DNA from: Desulfuromonas sp. DDH964
Lineage (GTDB): Bacteria; Desulfobacterota; Desulfuromonadia; Desulfuromonadales; DDH964
DNA length: 64,000 nt
Reading direction: 5' to 3'
Assembly: GCF_001611275.1 (NCBI RefSeq)
Contig: NZ_CP015080.1
Span: 1-64,000 of the forward strand
In this document: piece by piece, positions 29,733-37,810 of the stretch
Layout: the number at the start of each line of letters is the position of its first letter
Numbering within the stretch: position 1 is the stretch's first letter
Made by a program: the position numbers and the translations under genes
Notes under the pieces: model-generated
What the model was told of the DNA's origin: nothing
Databases searched by the model: none
Seen by the model: only the letters and a program-made list of their open reading frames with translations

Positions 29733-30623
29733 ATGAAAACTTCGCGGCTGGAGCTCCATCCCTACATCCTGCTGACCCTGGCCGTCCTCTTCTGGGCCGG
29801 CAATTTCATTCTCGGCCGCGCCTTTCACAGTGACATCCCCCCCATTGCCCTGGCCTTCTGGCGCTGGGTCGGTGCGGCGTTGCTGGTCAGCGGACCGGCG
29901 CTGAAGTTCCTGCGCCGCGACGGGCCGCTGCTGCGCCGCCACTGGCGCATGGTGCTGCTCCTCGCGGCGCTGGGGATCGCGGCCTTCAATACCCTGGTCT
30001 ACAGCGGTTTGCAGTACACCCAGGCAATCAATGCCCTGCTGATGCAGTCGCTGATGCCGGTGCTGATCGTTCTCCTCTCCTTCCTGCTCTTCGGCGAACG
30101 GGTCAGGCCATTGCAGGCCCTCGGCATCCTCGTCTCCCTCGCTGGCGCCATCACCATTATCGCTCATGGTGACCCGGCGCTTCTGGCGGCGCTGCGGTTC
30201 AATCGCGGCGACCTGCTGGTGGCCGCAGCGGTGGTCTGTTACGCCGGATATTCGACGCTGCTGCGCAAGCGGCCGCCGGTCCACCCCCTCTCCTTTATTG
30301 CCGTCACCTTCTGGCTTGGCGCCCTCATGATTTTCCCCCTCTACCTCTGGGAGACCTTCTGGGTGCGTCCGCTCAGGCTGCAGGCCGGCGCCGCCCTGGT
30401 CATCGGCTACGTCGCCGTCTTCCCCTCCATCGTCTCCTATCTCTGCTACAACCGCGGCGTCGCAGAGATCGGCGCCAACCGCGCCGGCCTCTTCATCCAC
30501 CTGCTTCCCCTCTTCGGCAGCCTGATGGCGATCCTGTTTCTCGGCGAAACCTTCTTCCTGTATCACGCGGTGGGGATCGGCCTGATTGCGGCCGGGATTT
30601 ATCTGGCGACCCGCACCCGTTAG
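29733..30623 (+). CDS. EamA/DMT-family transporter
   Basis: A 296-residue inner-membrane protein with about ten hydrophobic helices in two EamA repeats (YILLTLAVLFWAGNFILGRA at the start, DLLVAAAVVCYAGYSTLLRK at the second repeat, HAVGIGLIAAGIYLATRTR at the end). This superfamily exports metabolites or amino acids; the substrate cannot be told. The ribosome-binding site before ATG 29733 is weak. Confidence 0.85.
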   Translation: MKTSRLELHPYILLTLAVLFWAGNFILGRAFHSDIPPIALAFWRWVGAALLVSGPALKFLRRDGPLLRRHWRMVLLLAALGIAAFNTLVYSGLQYTQAINALLMQSLMPVLIVLLSFLLFGERVRPLQALGILVSLAGAITIIAHGDPALLAALRFNRGDLLVAAAVVCYAGYSTLLRKRPPVHPLSFIAVTFWLGALMIFPLYLWETFWVRPLRLQAGAALVIGYVAVFPSIVSYLCYNRGVAEIGANRAGLFIHLLPLFGSLMAILFLGETFFLYHAVGIGLIAAGIYLATRTR

Positions 30624-30658
30624 TACCGGCAGTCGGTTTCTCCCTGCTCCATACCCAC

Positions 30659-31192
30659 CTACCTGCTCGCTCCCCACTGGTTGTGAAAGACGATCTCGGC
30701 GAGCGCCTTGCGCGGCCGCGGGCGCGGCTCCTGGTCCGGGTAGCCGAGGGGGGTGATGCCGATCACGCGGATGGTATCCGGAATCGCGAGCGCCGCGCGA
30801 AGCGCCCCTTCGTCGAACCATCCCATCCAGCAGCTGCCGAGGCCGAGGGCATGGGCGGCGAGGCAGAGGTGCTCAAAGGCGATGGCGGCGTCGGCGATAT
30901 AGTAGGCGATGCCGTTCTCGACTCCCGATTCGGCCGGGTCGGCGCAGACTACGATCACCAGCGGGGCCGTGGCGAGGGCCCGGTAGCCCGGATTATCTTC
31001 CGGGAAGGCCTGCAGCAGGGCGGCACGGCGCTGCGGGTCGTCGATCACCAGAAAGCGCCAGCACTGCAAATTCTTCCAGGAGGGAGCGAGCCGCGCCGCC
31101 TCCAGCACCTGGGCGAGTTTCTCCGCCTCTATCGGCGTCTCCCGGTACTTGCGGATGCTGCGTCGATCCCGAAAGACGTCGAAGATATCCAT
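30659..31192 (-). CDS. Nitroreductase-family protein
   Basis: This FMN-dependent oxidoreductase fold of 177 aa has RRSIRKYRETPIEAEKL at the N-terminus (flavin phosphate contact), APSWKNLQCWRFLVID, and LGLGSCWMGWFDEGALR. Such enzymes reduce nitro groups, quinones or other electrophiles with NAD(P)H. It begins 22 bp after icmF on the same strand and may be read with it, but no functional link is obvious. Confidence 0.85.
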   Translation of the reverse strand: MDIFDVFRDRRSIRKYRETPIEAEKLAQVLEAARLAPSWKNLQCWRFLVIDDPQRRAALLQAFPEDNPGYRALATAPLVIVVCADPAESGVENGIAYYIADAAIAFEHLCLAAHALGLGSCWMGWFDEGALRAALAIPDTIRVIGITPLGYPDQEPRPRPRKALAEIVFHNQWGASR

Positions 31193-31214
31193 CCCCGTCA
31201 GCTCCTTTCTTCCC

Positions 31215-34200
31215 CTACATATTGCGGCGGTACTGGCCGCCGACGGCGTAGAGCGCCTTGCTGATCTGGCCGAGGGAGGCGACCTCGACCGTCTCCATCA
31301 GCGCGGCGAAGACGTTCTCTCCCTGGGCGGCCGCCTGCTGCAGGCGCTTCAGAGCCGCTGGCGCCGCCTGCCGGTGGCGCTGCTGGAAGGCGCGCAGGTC
31401 GGCGAGGCGCTGGTCCTTCTCCGCAGTGGTGGCGCGTGCCAGGGTGTCGGGAATCCGGTACCCCTCCGCATCGGCCCTGGGATTGAGGTAGGTGTTGACG
31501 CCGACGATCGGCAGCTCGCCGGTGTGCTTCTGGTGCTCGTAGAGGAGCGATTCCTCCTGGATGCGGGTGCGCTGGTACTGGGTCTCCATGGCGCCAAGGA
31601 CGCCGCCGCGCTCGTTGATGCGGTCGAACTCGGCGAGGACGGCCTGTTCGACCAGATCGGTCAGCTCTTCGATGATGAAGGTTCCCTGCAGCGGGTTCTC
31701 GTTCTTCGCCAGGCCGAACTCCTTGCTGATGATCATCTGGATCGCCATCGCCCGGCGCACCGACTCTTCGGTCGGCGTGGTGATCGCCTCGTCGTAGGCG
31801 TTGGTGTGCAGTGAGTTGCAGTTGTCATAGATGGCGAGGAGCGCCTGCAGGGTGGTGCGGATGTCGTTGAAGTCCATCTCCTGGGCATGCAGCGAGCGCC
31901 CCGAGGTCTGGATGTGGTACTTGAGCATCTGGCTGCGCGGGTTGGCGCCGTACTTGTCGCGCAGCACCACCGCCCAGATGCGCCGCGCCACCCGGCCGAT
32001 CACCGAGTACTCGGGGTCGAGGCCGTTGGAGAAGAAGAAGGAGAGGTTGGGGGCGAAGTCGTCGATCTGCATGCCGCGCGAGAGGTAGTACTCGACGAAG
32101 GTGAAGCCGTTGGCGAGGGTGAAGGCGAGCTGGCTGATCGGGTTGGCGCCCGCCTCGGCGATGTGGTAGCCGCTGATCGAGACCGAATAGTAGTTGCGCA
32201 CCTTCTGGTCGATGAAATACTGCTGGATGTCCCCCATCAGCTTGAGGGCGAACTCGGTGGAGAAGATGCAGGTGTTCTGCCCCTGGTCTTCCTTGAGGAT
32301 ATCGGCCTGGACCGTGCCGCGCACCGTCTGCAGGGTGCAGGCGCGGATCTCTGCCGCTTCGGCGGCGGAGGGCTCCCGCCCCTGCGCATCGCGGAAGCGG
32401 GCGAGCTGCTGGCGGATCGCGGTGTTGAAGAACATCGCCAGCAGGATCGGCGCCGGGCCGTTGACCGTCATCGAGACGCTGGTCATCGGATCGCAGAGGT
32501 CAAAGCCGGCGAAGAGCTTGTCCATGTCGTCCTGGGTGCAGATCGAAACCCCGCTCTCGCCGACCTTGCCGTAGATGTCGGGGCGCTCGTCCGGATCCTC
32601 GCCGTAGAGGGTGACGCTGTCGAAGGCGGTGGAGAGGCGCTTGGCCGGATCGTTCTCGGTCAGGTAGTGGAAGCGGCGGTTGGTCCGCTCCGGCGGGCCT
32701 TCGCCGGCAAACTGACGCTTCGGGTCCTCGGCGGTGCGCTTGAAGGGGAAGAGGCCGGCGGTGTAGGGGAAGCAGCCCGGGAGGTTTTCCTTCATCGTCC
32801 ACTTGACGATCTCCCCCCAGTCCTCGTAGTCGGGGACGCAGACCCTGGGGATGCGGGTGCCGGAGAGGGTGGTGGTGAAGAGGGTGGTGCGAATCTCCTT
32901 GTCGCGCACCTTGGTAACCATCTCGTCGGCGCGGTAGGCCTGCTTCAATGCCGGCCAGCCGTCGAGGGTAGCTTGCACCGCCGGAGCGAGCTGCGGCTGG
33001 CGTTCGGCGATCGCCTGCTGCAGCGCGGCGGCCGCCGGGCCTTCACCAACCAGGTCACGGGCGCCGCTGAGCTGGAAGAGCTGGCGGGCGAGGCGCGACT
33101 GGTCCTCGACCTGCTGGTGATAGCGGCGCATGGTGCGCACGATCTCGCCGAGGTAGCCGGCCTGCTCCGGTGGGATGATGTGGTGGCGCTGGCCGGTCTC
33201 GGTGCCGCACTCCAGGGTCGAATGCCAGCCAAGCTTCTTTTCGGCGTTGAAGGCGTCGATCAGGGCACGGTAGAGGATGTTGGTGCCGGGGTCGTTGAAT
33301 TTGCTGGCGATGGTGCCGTAGACCGGAATCGCCGCATCGGGGGCATCGAAGAGGTTGCGGTTGCGCCGGTACTGCTTGCGGATGTTGAGGAGGGCATCCT
33401 CGGCCCCTTTCTTCTCCATCTTGTTGAGGGCGACGAAGTCGGCGAAGTCGAGCATGTCGATCTTCTCGAGCTGGGTCGGGGCGCCGAACTCGCTGGTCAT
33501 GACATAGAGGGAGAGGTCGCAGACCTCGACGATGCCGGCGTTCCCCTGGCCGATGCCGCTGGTCTCGACGATGATCAGGGAGAAGCCGGCAGCCTTGAGG
33601 ATGTCGAGTGCCTCGTGGATCGCTGCCGAGAGTTCCGATTTCGACTTACGGGTCGCCAGCGAGCGCATGTAGACCCGTGGCGAGTCGATGGCGTTCATGC
33701 GGATGCGGTCGCCGAGGAGCGCACCGCCGGTACGCTGCCGGGTCGGGTCGACGGAGAGGATGGCGATGTCCTGGTCCGGAAAGTCGAGCAGAAAACGGCG
33801 CACCAGCTCGTCGGTGAGGGAGCTTTTGCCGGCGCCGCCGGTACCGGTGATGCCGAGGACCGGGACATCGCGGGCGTGGCCGCGAATCCGTTCGAACAGG
33901 GCCACGACTTCCGGGGTCTGGTCATGCAGGGCGAGCTCGGCCCAGGTGATGAGCCGGGCGATTGCCGCGTAATCCTTGTTCAGGACCCCCTGCAGGTTCT
34001 CCTCGGGTTGCACCGGCGTCGAGAAGTCACAGGCTGCGAGCTGGTGATTGATCATCCCCTGCAAGCCGAGCTTACGCCCGTCCTCGGGAGAGAATATCCT
34101 GCTGACCCCGTAATGGTGGAGCTCCTCGATTTCGTCGGGGAGGATGACCCCGCCGCCGCCACCGTAGACCCGGATATGGTCCGCCCGGCGTTCCCGGAGG

Positions 34201-34454
34201 AGGTCGATGATGTACTTGAAGAACTCCATGTGCCCGCCCTGGTAGGAGCTGACCGCGATCCCCTGGGCGTCCTCCTGAATCGCAGCGGTAACGATCTCGT
34301 CCACCGAGCGGTTGTGGCCGAGATGGACGACCTCCACCCCCGACGCCTGCAGCAGCCGGCGCATGATGTTGATCGAAACGTCGTGGCCGTCGTAAAGACT
34401 GGTCGCGGTGATGAAGCGGATCGGATGGTTCGGGCGGTAGGCGGCAACTTCCAT
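31215..34454 (-). CDS. icmF: Fused isobutyryl-CoA mutase IcmF
   Basis: IcmF interconverts isobutyryl-CoA and n-butyryl-CoA (and to a lesser extent isovaleryl- and pivalyl-CoA) with adenosylcobalamin. In 1079 residues it joins an N-terminal B12-binding domain (DGHDVSIN at 22-29, supplying the cobalt-ligating His), a MeaI-type G-protein chaperone (P-loop GTGGAGKSS near 205) and a C-terminal TIM-barrel mutase. TAGLFPFKR keeps the Phe typical of isobutyryl- rather than methylmalonyl-CoA mutases, and [15 protein letters not shown] is an IcmF signature. AAGGAG precedes the ATG. A sigma-54 promoter at 34518-34533 drives it. Confidence 0.92.
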   Translation of the reverse strand: MEVAAYRPNHPIRFITATSLYDGHDVSINIMRRLLQASGVEVVHLGHNRSVDEIVTAAIQEDAQGIAVSSYQGGHMEFFKYIIDLLRERRADHIRVYGGGGGVILPDEIEELHHYGVSRIFSPEDGRKLGLQGMINHQLAACDFSTPVQPEENLQGVLNKDYAAIARLITWAELALHDQTPEVVALFERIRGHARDVPVLGITGTGGAGKSSLTDELVRRFLLDFPDQDIAILSVDPTRQRTGGALLGDRIRMNAIDSPRVYMRSLATRKSKSELSAAIHEALDILKAAGFSLIIVETSGIGQGNAGIVEVCDLSLYVMTSEFGAPTQLEKIDMLDFADFVALNKMEKKGAEDALLNIRKQYRRNRNLFDAPDAAIPVYGTIASKFNDPGTNILYRALIDAFNAEKKLGWHSTLECGTETGQRHHIIPPEQAGYLGEIVRTMRRYHQQVEDQSRLARQLFQLSGARDLVGEGPAAAALQQAIAERQPQLAPAVQATLDGWPALKQAYRADEMVTKVRDKEIRTTLFTTTLSGTRIPRVCVPDYEDWGEIVKWTMKENLPGCFPYTAGLFPFKRTAEDPKRQFAGEGPPERTNRRFHYLTENDPAKRLSTAFDSVTLYGEDPDERPDIYGKVGESGVSICTQDDMDKLFAGFDLCDPMTSVSMTVNGPAPILLAMFFNTAIRQQLARFRDAQGREPSAAEAAEIRACTLQTVRGTVQADILKEDQGQNTCIFSTEFALKLMGDIQQYFIDQKVRNYYSVSISGYHIAEAGANPISQLAFTLANGFTFVEYYLSRGMQIDDFAPNLSFFFSNGLDPEYSVIGRVARRIWAVVLRDKYGANPRSQMLKYHIQTSGRSLHAQEMDFNDIRTTLQALLAIYDNCNSLHTNAYDEAITTPTEESVRRAMAIQMIISKEFGLAKNENPLQGTFIIEELTDLVEQAVLAEFDRINERGGVLGAMETQYQRTRIQEESLLYEHQKHTGELPIVGVNTYLNPRADAEGYRIPDTLARATTAEKDQRLADLRAFQQRHRQAAPAALKRLQQAAAQGENVFAALMETVEVASLGQISKALYAVGGQYRRNM

Positions 34455-34517
34455 CGGCGGGTCTCCTTCTTCTCCGGCTCGGAATTGGCGAACACTGTTT
34501 TAATCTAATGTCAATTT

Positions 34518-34533
34518 AGCAAGCGCCATGCCA
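34518..34533 (-). promoter_or_regulatory. Sigma-54 promoter of icmF
   Basis: On the minus strand TGGCATGGCGCTTGCT matches the -24/-12 consensus TGGCACG-N4-TTGCW with one difference and exact GG-N10-GC spacing. The start site should be near 34507, giving about 50 nt of leader. A dyad matching the one before the transporter operon lies 102 bp upstream (34636-34657), where an enhancer-binding protein would act. Confidence 0.8.
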
Positions 34534-34635
34534 TACCCGGGGCCCCCTGTTTTTCCCCGCTTGGCGCCGCCTGGCCGGTCCGGCGGTGCCGTCGCCGGCA
34601 ACGGAAGGGTCGGATAGTGACGTTTTCGGCCCCGC

Positions 34636-34657
34636 CCTGTCTACATTTGTTTACAGT
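34636..34657. promoter_or_regulatory. Dyad operator 1 (candidate enhancer site)
   Basis: CCTGTCTACA-TTTG-TTTACAGT is an imperfect palindrome that matches the dyad at 36764-36785 at 18 of 22 positions. It lies between icmF and the sigma-54 regulator gene, 102 bp upstream of the icmF -24 element. The rest of the 515-bp gap (34455-34969) holds a TGTAAAC half-site at 34758-34764 but no gene and no second clear promoter for the regulator. Confidence 0.65.
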
Positions 34658-34969
34658 TGCGCTGGGTCCGGAGGTTCGCCGGTGACCTTCAGTCCTTGAC
34701 GTTTCCAGGCCTTTGCGGCAGCAGCAGGGTCTGGGCGCGCCAGCGCTTCCAGCGGAGTGTAAACGGCCCGATTGATAGCTCGTGGCTGACGCAGCCTTGC
34801 CCGCCAGCGAGGGAATGAAGCGCTACAGGGTGGAAGTTTCCCCGGAAATAGTGTAGAACAATGTTACGATGTTGATGGGACGCGCAGCCGTATCGCAGGT
34901 CGGCTGTCGTCTCCCCTCTCCAGTTCACCTCCCGGAAGCAACCGGGTTATTCGGACGCGGGCAAACCCG

Positions 34970-36718
34970 ATGAAAGCGATGCCAATGTCAGGACGAAACA
35001 AGGCGGGCGCCTCCCCCCAGGGGCGGGGCGAACGCTGGAGTCTCTCCCTCAACCGACAGCAGAAGATCGTCGCGGTCGGTGACCAGGGGCCCTTTGCCAG
35101 CCAGGATCTGGCGGTCCATATTGGCCGCAGCCTGGAGCAGGTGGAAGCCCTCAAGCATTTCCACGCCCTCCTGGCCAAGGGGTTCTGTTTCCGGGCCCTG
35201 CCGGTGCAGCTCGATGAGCGCTGGTACCTCGCCGAGTATCTCCCCCAGGAGGCCGGTGGCACCCTGGTCCTCGATGCCCTGGCGGAGGGGGGCGAGGCCG
35301 CCATGGCGCTGCATGACTTTGTCCAGGCGATCGACCCTTTCTCCCTCGAAGCGGGGGGGGGTATTCTGCTGGTCGACCGCGCCGGCGTCATTCTCATGGT
35401 TAACCGTGAGTTCGCCGCTATCCTCGGCCTCCAGGCGGTCGCCATGCTCGGTCGCCATGTCAACGAATCGTACCCGGTGGCGACCCTCTCCCGTCTCCCC
35501 AAGGTGATGGCGTCGGGCAAAGCGGAAATCGGCGAGGCTCATCGCCTCAACGGTCGCCAGATCATTGCCAGCCGCTGGCCGCTGATCCGCAACGGCACAG
35601 TCTATGGTGCCTATGGCAAGGTCCAACTCCGCGAAGGTCCGGATGGCACTCGCTTCGCCGGCAAGCTCCCCGCGGTGGAAGGGAGTGCGAACCGCCGCGG
35701 GGTTGCGCGGCACCGGCCGACCGCCCTTTACGGTATCGAACAGATCGTCTGCCAGGGGCAGCCGATGCTCGACCTCAAGAACCGCCTGGTGCGCATTGCC
35801 GAACGCTCCTCCACGGTCCTGCTGATCGGGGAGAGCGGCACCGGCAAGGAACTCTTCGCCCACGCCATTCACTCCCTGAGCCGCCGCAAGGACGGCCCCT
35901 TCGTCCGGGTCAACTGTGCCGCCATTCCCGAAAGCCTGCTCGAGGCCGAACTTTTCGGTTATGTCGAGGGGGCCTTCTCGGGAGCCCGGCGCGGCGGCCA
36001 GATCGGCAAATTCGAACAGGCTCACGGCGGGACCCTCCTTCTCGATGAAATCAGCGAGATGCCCCTCTCGATGCAGGCGAAGCTGCTGCGCGTCCTGCAG
36101 GAGCGGGAGATCTCCCCCCTTGGCAGCCAGGAGGTGCGCTCGGTCGATGTCCGCTTCGTTGCCGCCACCAACTGCGACGCCCAGGCGCTGGTCAAGGAAG
36201 GGAAGCTGCGCTCCGACCTCTACTACCGGATCAATGTCGTCGCCATCGTCGTGCCGCCGCTGCGGCAGCGGCCCGAGGACATTTTCTGCCTGACCCGTCA
36301 CTTCATCAACCAGTTCAACGCCGAGTTCGAGCTCAATGTTCAGGGGCTCAGCTCGCGGGCCTGGGCGGCGCTGCGTGCCTACCCGTTCCCGGGGAATGTC
36401 CGCGAGCTGCGCAGCGCCATCGAGAGCGCCTTCAACATGGTCAACGGCCCCTTTATCCGGCTCTACGATCTCCCGCCCCAGCTGGCCGACTATCCGCAAG
36501 GGGAGGTGGCCGCCGCGGGGAGCGCCAGGGGAGGCCACCCGGTGGTCAGCGGTGCCATCGACGGGCGGCCGCTGCAGGAAATCATCGAGGGGATCGAAAA
36601 GGAGCTGATTGTCGGCGCCATGGAGAAGGTCGGCGGCAACAAGCTGGCCGCTGCCAGCCTGCTCGGCATCTCCCGCCCCGGCCTCTACAAGAAGCTGCAG
36701 AAGTACAACCTTATCTAG
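34970..36718 (+). CDS. Sigma-54-dependent enhancer-binding regulator with PAS domain
   Basis: This 582-residue regulator contains an N-terminal region of unknown fold (about 30-120), a PAS-like sensor (GGGILLVDRAGVILMVNREF near 138), an AAA+ domain and a Fis-type helix-turn-helix (NKLAAASLLGISRPGLYKKL at the end). Walker A is GESGTGKE near 286 and Walker B LLLDEISEM near 358. The sigma-54 contact loop is GAFSGA, with Ser for the usual Thr. No receiver domain is present, so it likely senses a small ligand, perhaps an acyl-CoA. ATG 34970 has no strong ribosome-binding site; ATGs at 34979 and 34985 are alternatives. Confidence 0.9.
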   Translation: MKAMPMSGRNKAGASPQGRGERWSLSLNRQQKIVAVGDQGPFASQDLAVHIGRSLEQVEALKHFHALLAKGFCFRALPVQLDERWYLAEYLPQEAGGTLVLDALAEGGEAAMALHDFVQAIDPFSLEAGGGILLVDRAGVILMVNREFAAILGLQAVAMLGRHVNESYPVATLSRLPKVMASGKAEIGEAHRLNGRQIIASRWPLIRNGTVYGAYGKVQLREGPDGTRFAGKLPAVEGSANRRGVARHRPTALYGIEQIVCQGQPMLDLKNRLVRIAERSSTVLLIGESGTGKELFAHAIHSLSRRKDGPFVRVNCAAIPESLLEAELFGYVEGAFSGARRGGQIGKFEQAHGGTLLLDEISEMPLSMQAKLLRVLQEREISPLGSQEVRSVDVRFVAATNCDAQALVKEGKLRSDLYYRINVVAIVVPPLRQRPEDIFCLTRHFINQFNAEFELNVQGLSSRAWAALRAYPFPGNVRELRSAIESAFNMVNGPFIRLYDLPPQLADYPQGEVAAAGSARGGHPVVSGAIDGRPLQEIIEGIEKELIVGAMEKVGGNKLAAASLLGISRPGLYKKLQKYNLI

Positions 36719-36763
36719 CCGCCGGAGCTTGGGCCTGTCATGGCTTTTAACAGTCGCTTGCTG

Positions 36764-36785
36764 CCTGTTTACATTGGTTGACAGG
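36764..36785. promoter_or_regulatory. Dyad operator 2 (candidate enhancer site)
   Basis: CCTGTTTACA-TTGG-TTGACAGG is a near-perfect palindrome and the partner of 34636-34657. It lies 109 bp upstream of the -24 element at 36895. A looser CCTGT...AACAG pair at 36734-36753 lies beside it with one base less spacing and may be a weak second site. Confidence 0.7.
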
Positions 36786-36894
36786 ATGGGCCGGGCGACG
36801 ACCGCTGAGGGGTTTTTAATTTCTTTATCTTGTCCATAAAGTTCGGTTCCTTACCCCGGTCCAAGGGGGTTTGTGAGTTTTTTAAAACATTGTT

Positions 36895-36910
36895 TGGTAC
36901 CTGTTTTGCA
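36895..36910 (+). promoter_or_regulatory. Sigma-54 promoter of the transporter-ligase operon
   Basis: TGGTACCTGTTTTGCA has the -24 GG and -12 GC at exact 10-bp spacing and an ideal TTGCA -12 box. The start site should be near 36921, about 74 nt ahead of the first gene. The regulator gene ends 176 bp upstream. Confidence 0.8.
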
Positions 36911-36913
36911 ATT

Positions 36914-36957
36914 GACCGGCTACGCATTGGAAGCCTCTGCGCCAGCCGGTCTTTTTT
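36914..36957 (+). terminator. Terminator straddling the sigma-54 start site
   Basis: GACCGGCT (36914-36921) pairs perfectly with AGCCGGTC (36944-36951), followed by six T. The loop is 22 nt. The expected start from the sigma-54 promoter is near 36921, so transcripts begun there lack the 5' arm, while transcripts coming from the regulator gene contain the whole hairpin and should stop. Confidence 0.65.
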
Positions 36958-36994
36958 ATGGATCAGGCGCGATCGAGCCCGGAAGGAAGGCGTC

Positions 36995-37810
36995 ATGAGC
37001 GAAAGCCCGCCACTGCTGCAGGTCAATAATATTTTTCTCTCCTTCGGCGGGGTCCATGCCCTGCGCGATGTCTCCTTCGCCGTCACCCGCGGGGAAATCT
37101 TCTCGATCATCGGGCCGAACGGCGCCGGGAAAACCTCGATGCTCAACTGCATCTCCGGGCGCTACCAGCCGAACCAGGGCACCATCTACTTCAAGGAACG
37201 CAACATTACCGGCCTCAAGCCCAACGACCGCTGCCAGCTCGGCATCGGCCGCACCTTTCAGAACCTCGCCCTCTTCAGTCACATGTCGGTCCTCGACAAC
37301 ATCATGGTCGGTCGCCACCACCTGCTGAAGAACAACTTCCTGTCCGGTGCGCTCTACTGGTTTTCCGGGGCGCGCCAGGAGGAGCTGGCCCACCGTCGCG
37401 ACGTCGAGGACATCATCGACTTTCTCGAGATCGCCCCTATCCGCAAAGCGATCGCCGGAACCCTCTCCTACGGCCTGCGCAAGCGGGTCGAGCTGGCCCG
37501 TGCCGTGGCGCTGCGCCCCGATCTGATCCTCCTCGACGAGCCGATGGCCGGCATGAACCTCGAGGAGAAGGAGGATATGGCACGCTACATCATCGACCTC
37601 AACGAGGAGTGGGGAATGACGGTGATCATGATCGAGCATGACATGGGGGTGGTCATGGATATCTCGCACCGGGTGATGGTGCTCGACTTCGGCAAGAAGA
37701 TCTGCGCCGGGCTGCCGGAGGAAGTGATGGAGAACGAACAGGTCAAGAGTGCCTACCTCGGTGTCGGCGTCGATGAGGGACCGGCGGAAGCGCCCGGGGA
37801 GGTGGCCTGA
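36995..37810 (+). CDS. livG: Branched-chain-type ABC transporter ATP-binding protein LivG
   Basis: This is one of two ATPases energising a HAAT-family importer. ATG 36995 (MSESPPLLQVNNIF, 271 aa) has GGAAGG upstream. It shows Walker A GPNGAGKTSML, the signature LSYGLRKRVELARA, Walker B LILLDEPMAGMN, and the long LivG insertion (HHLLKNNFLSGALYWFSGA) that distinguishes it from LivF. It is the first gene of the sigma-54 operon and overlaps the ligase by one base (TGATG). Confidence 0.92.
   Translation: MSESPPLLQVNNIFLSFGGVHALRDVSFAVTRGEIFSIIGPNGAGKTSMLNCISGRYQPNQGTIYFKERNITGLKPNDRCQLGIGRTFQNLALFSHMSVLDNIMVGRHHLLKNNFLSGALYWFSGARQEELAHRRDVEDIIDFLEIAPIRKAIAGTLSYGLRKRVELARAVALRPDLILLDEPMAGMNLEEKEDMARYIIDLNEEWGMTVIMIEHDMGVVMDISHRVMVLDFGKKICAGLPEEVMENEQVKSAYLGVGVDEGPAEAPGEVA

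Noticed and set aside
36734..36753. Third dyad CCTGT...AACAG beside operator 2
   Set aside because: Spacing differs by one base and the centre does not match; kept only as a possible weak site.
36900..36920. Operator-like CCTGTTTTGCAATTGACC at the transporter promoter
   Set aside because: It overlaps the -12 box and is explained by it; the centre is two bases shorter than the real dyads.
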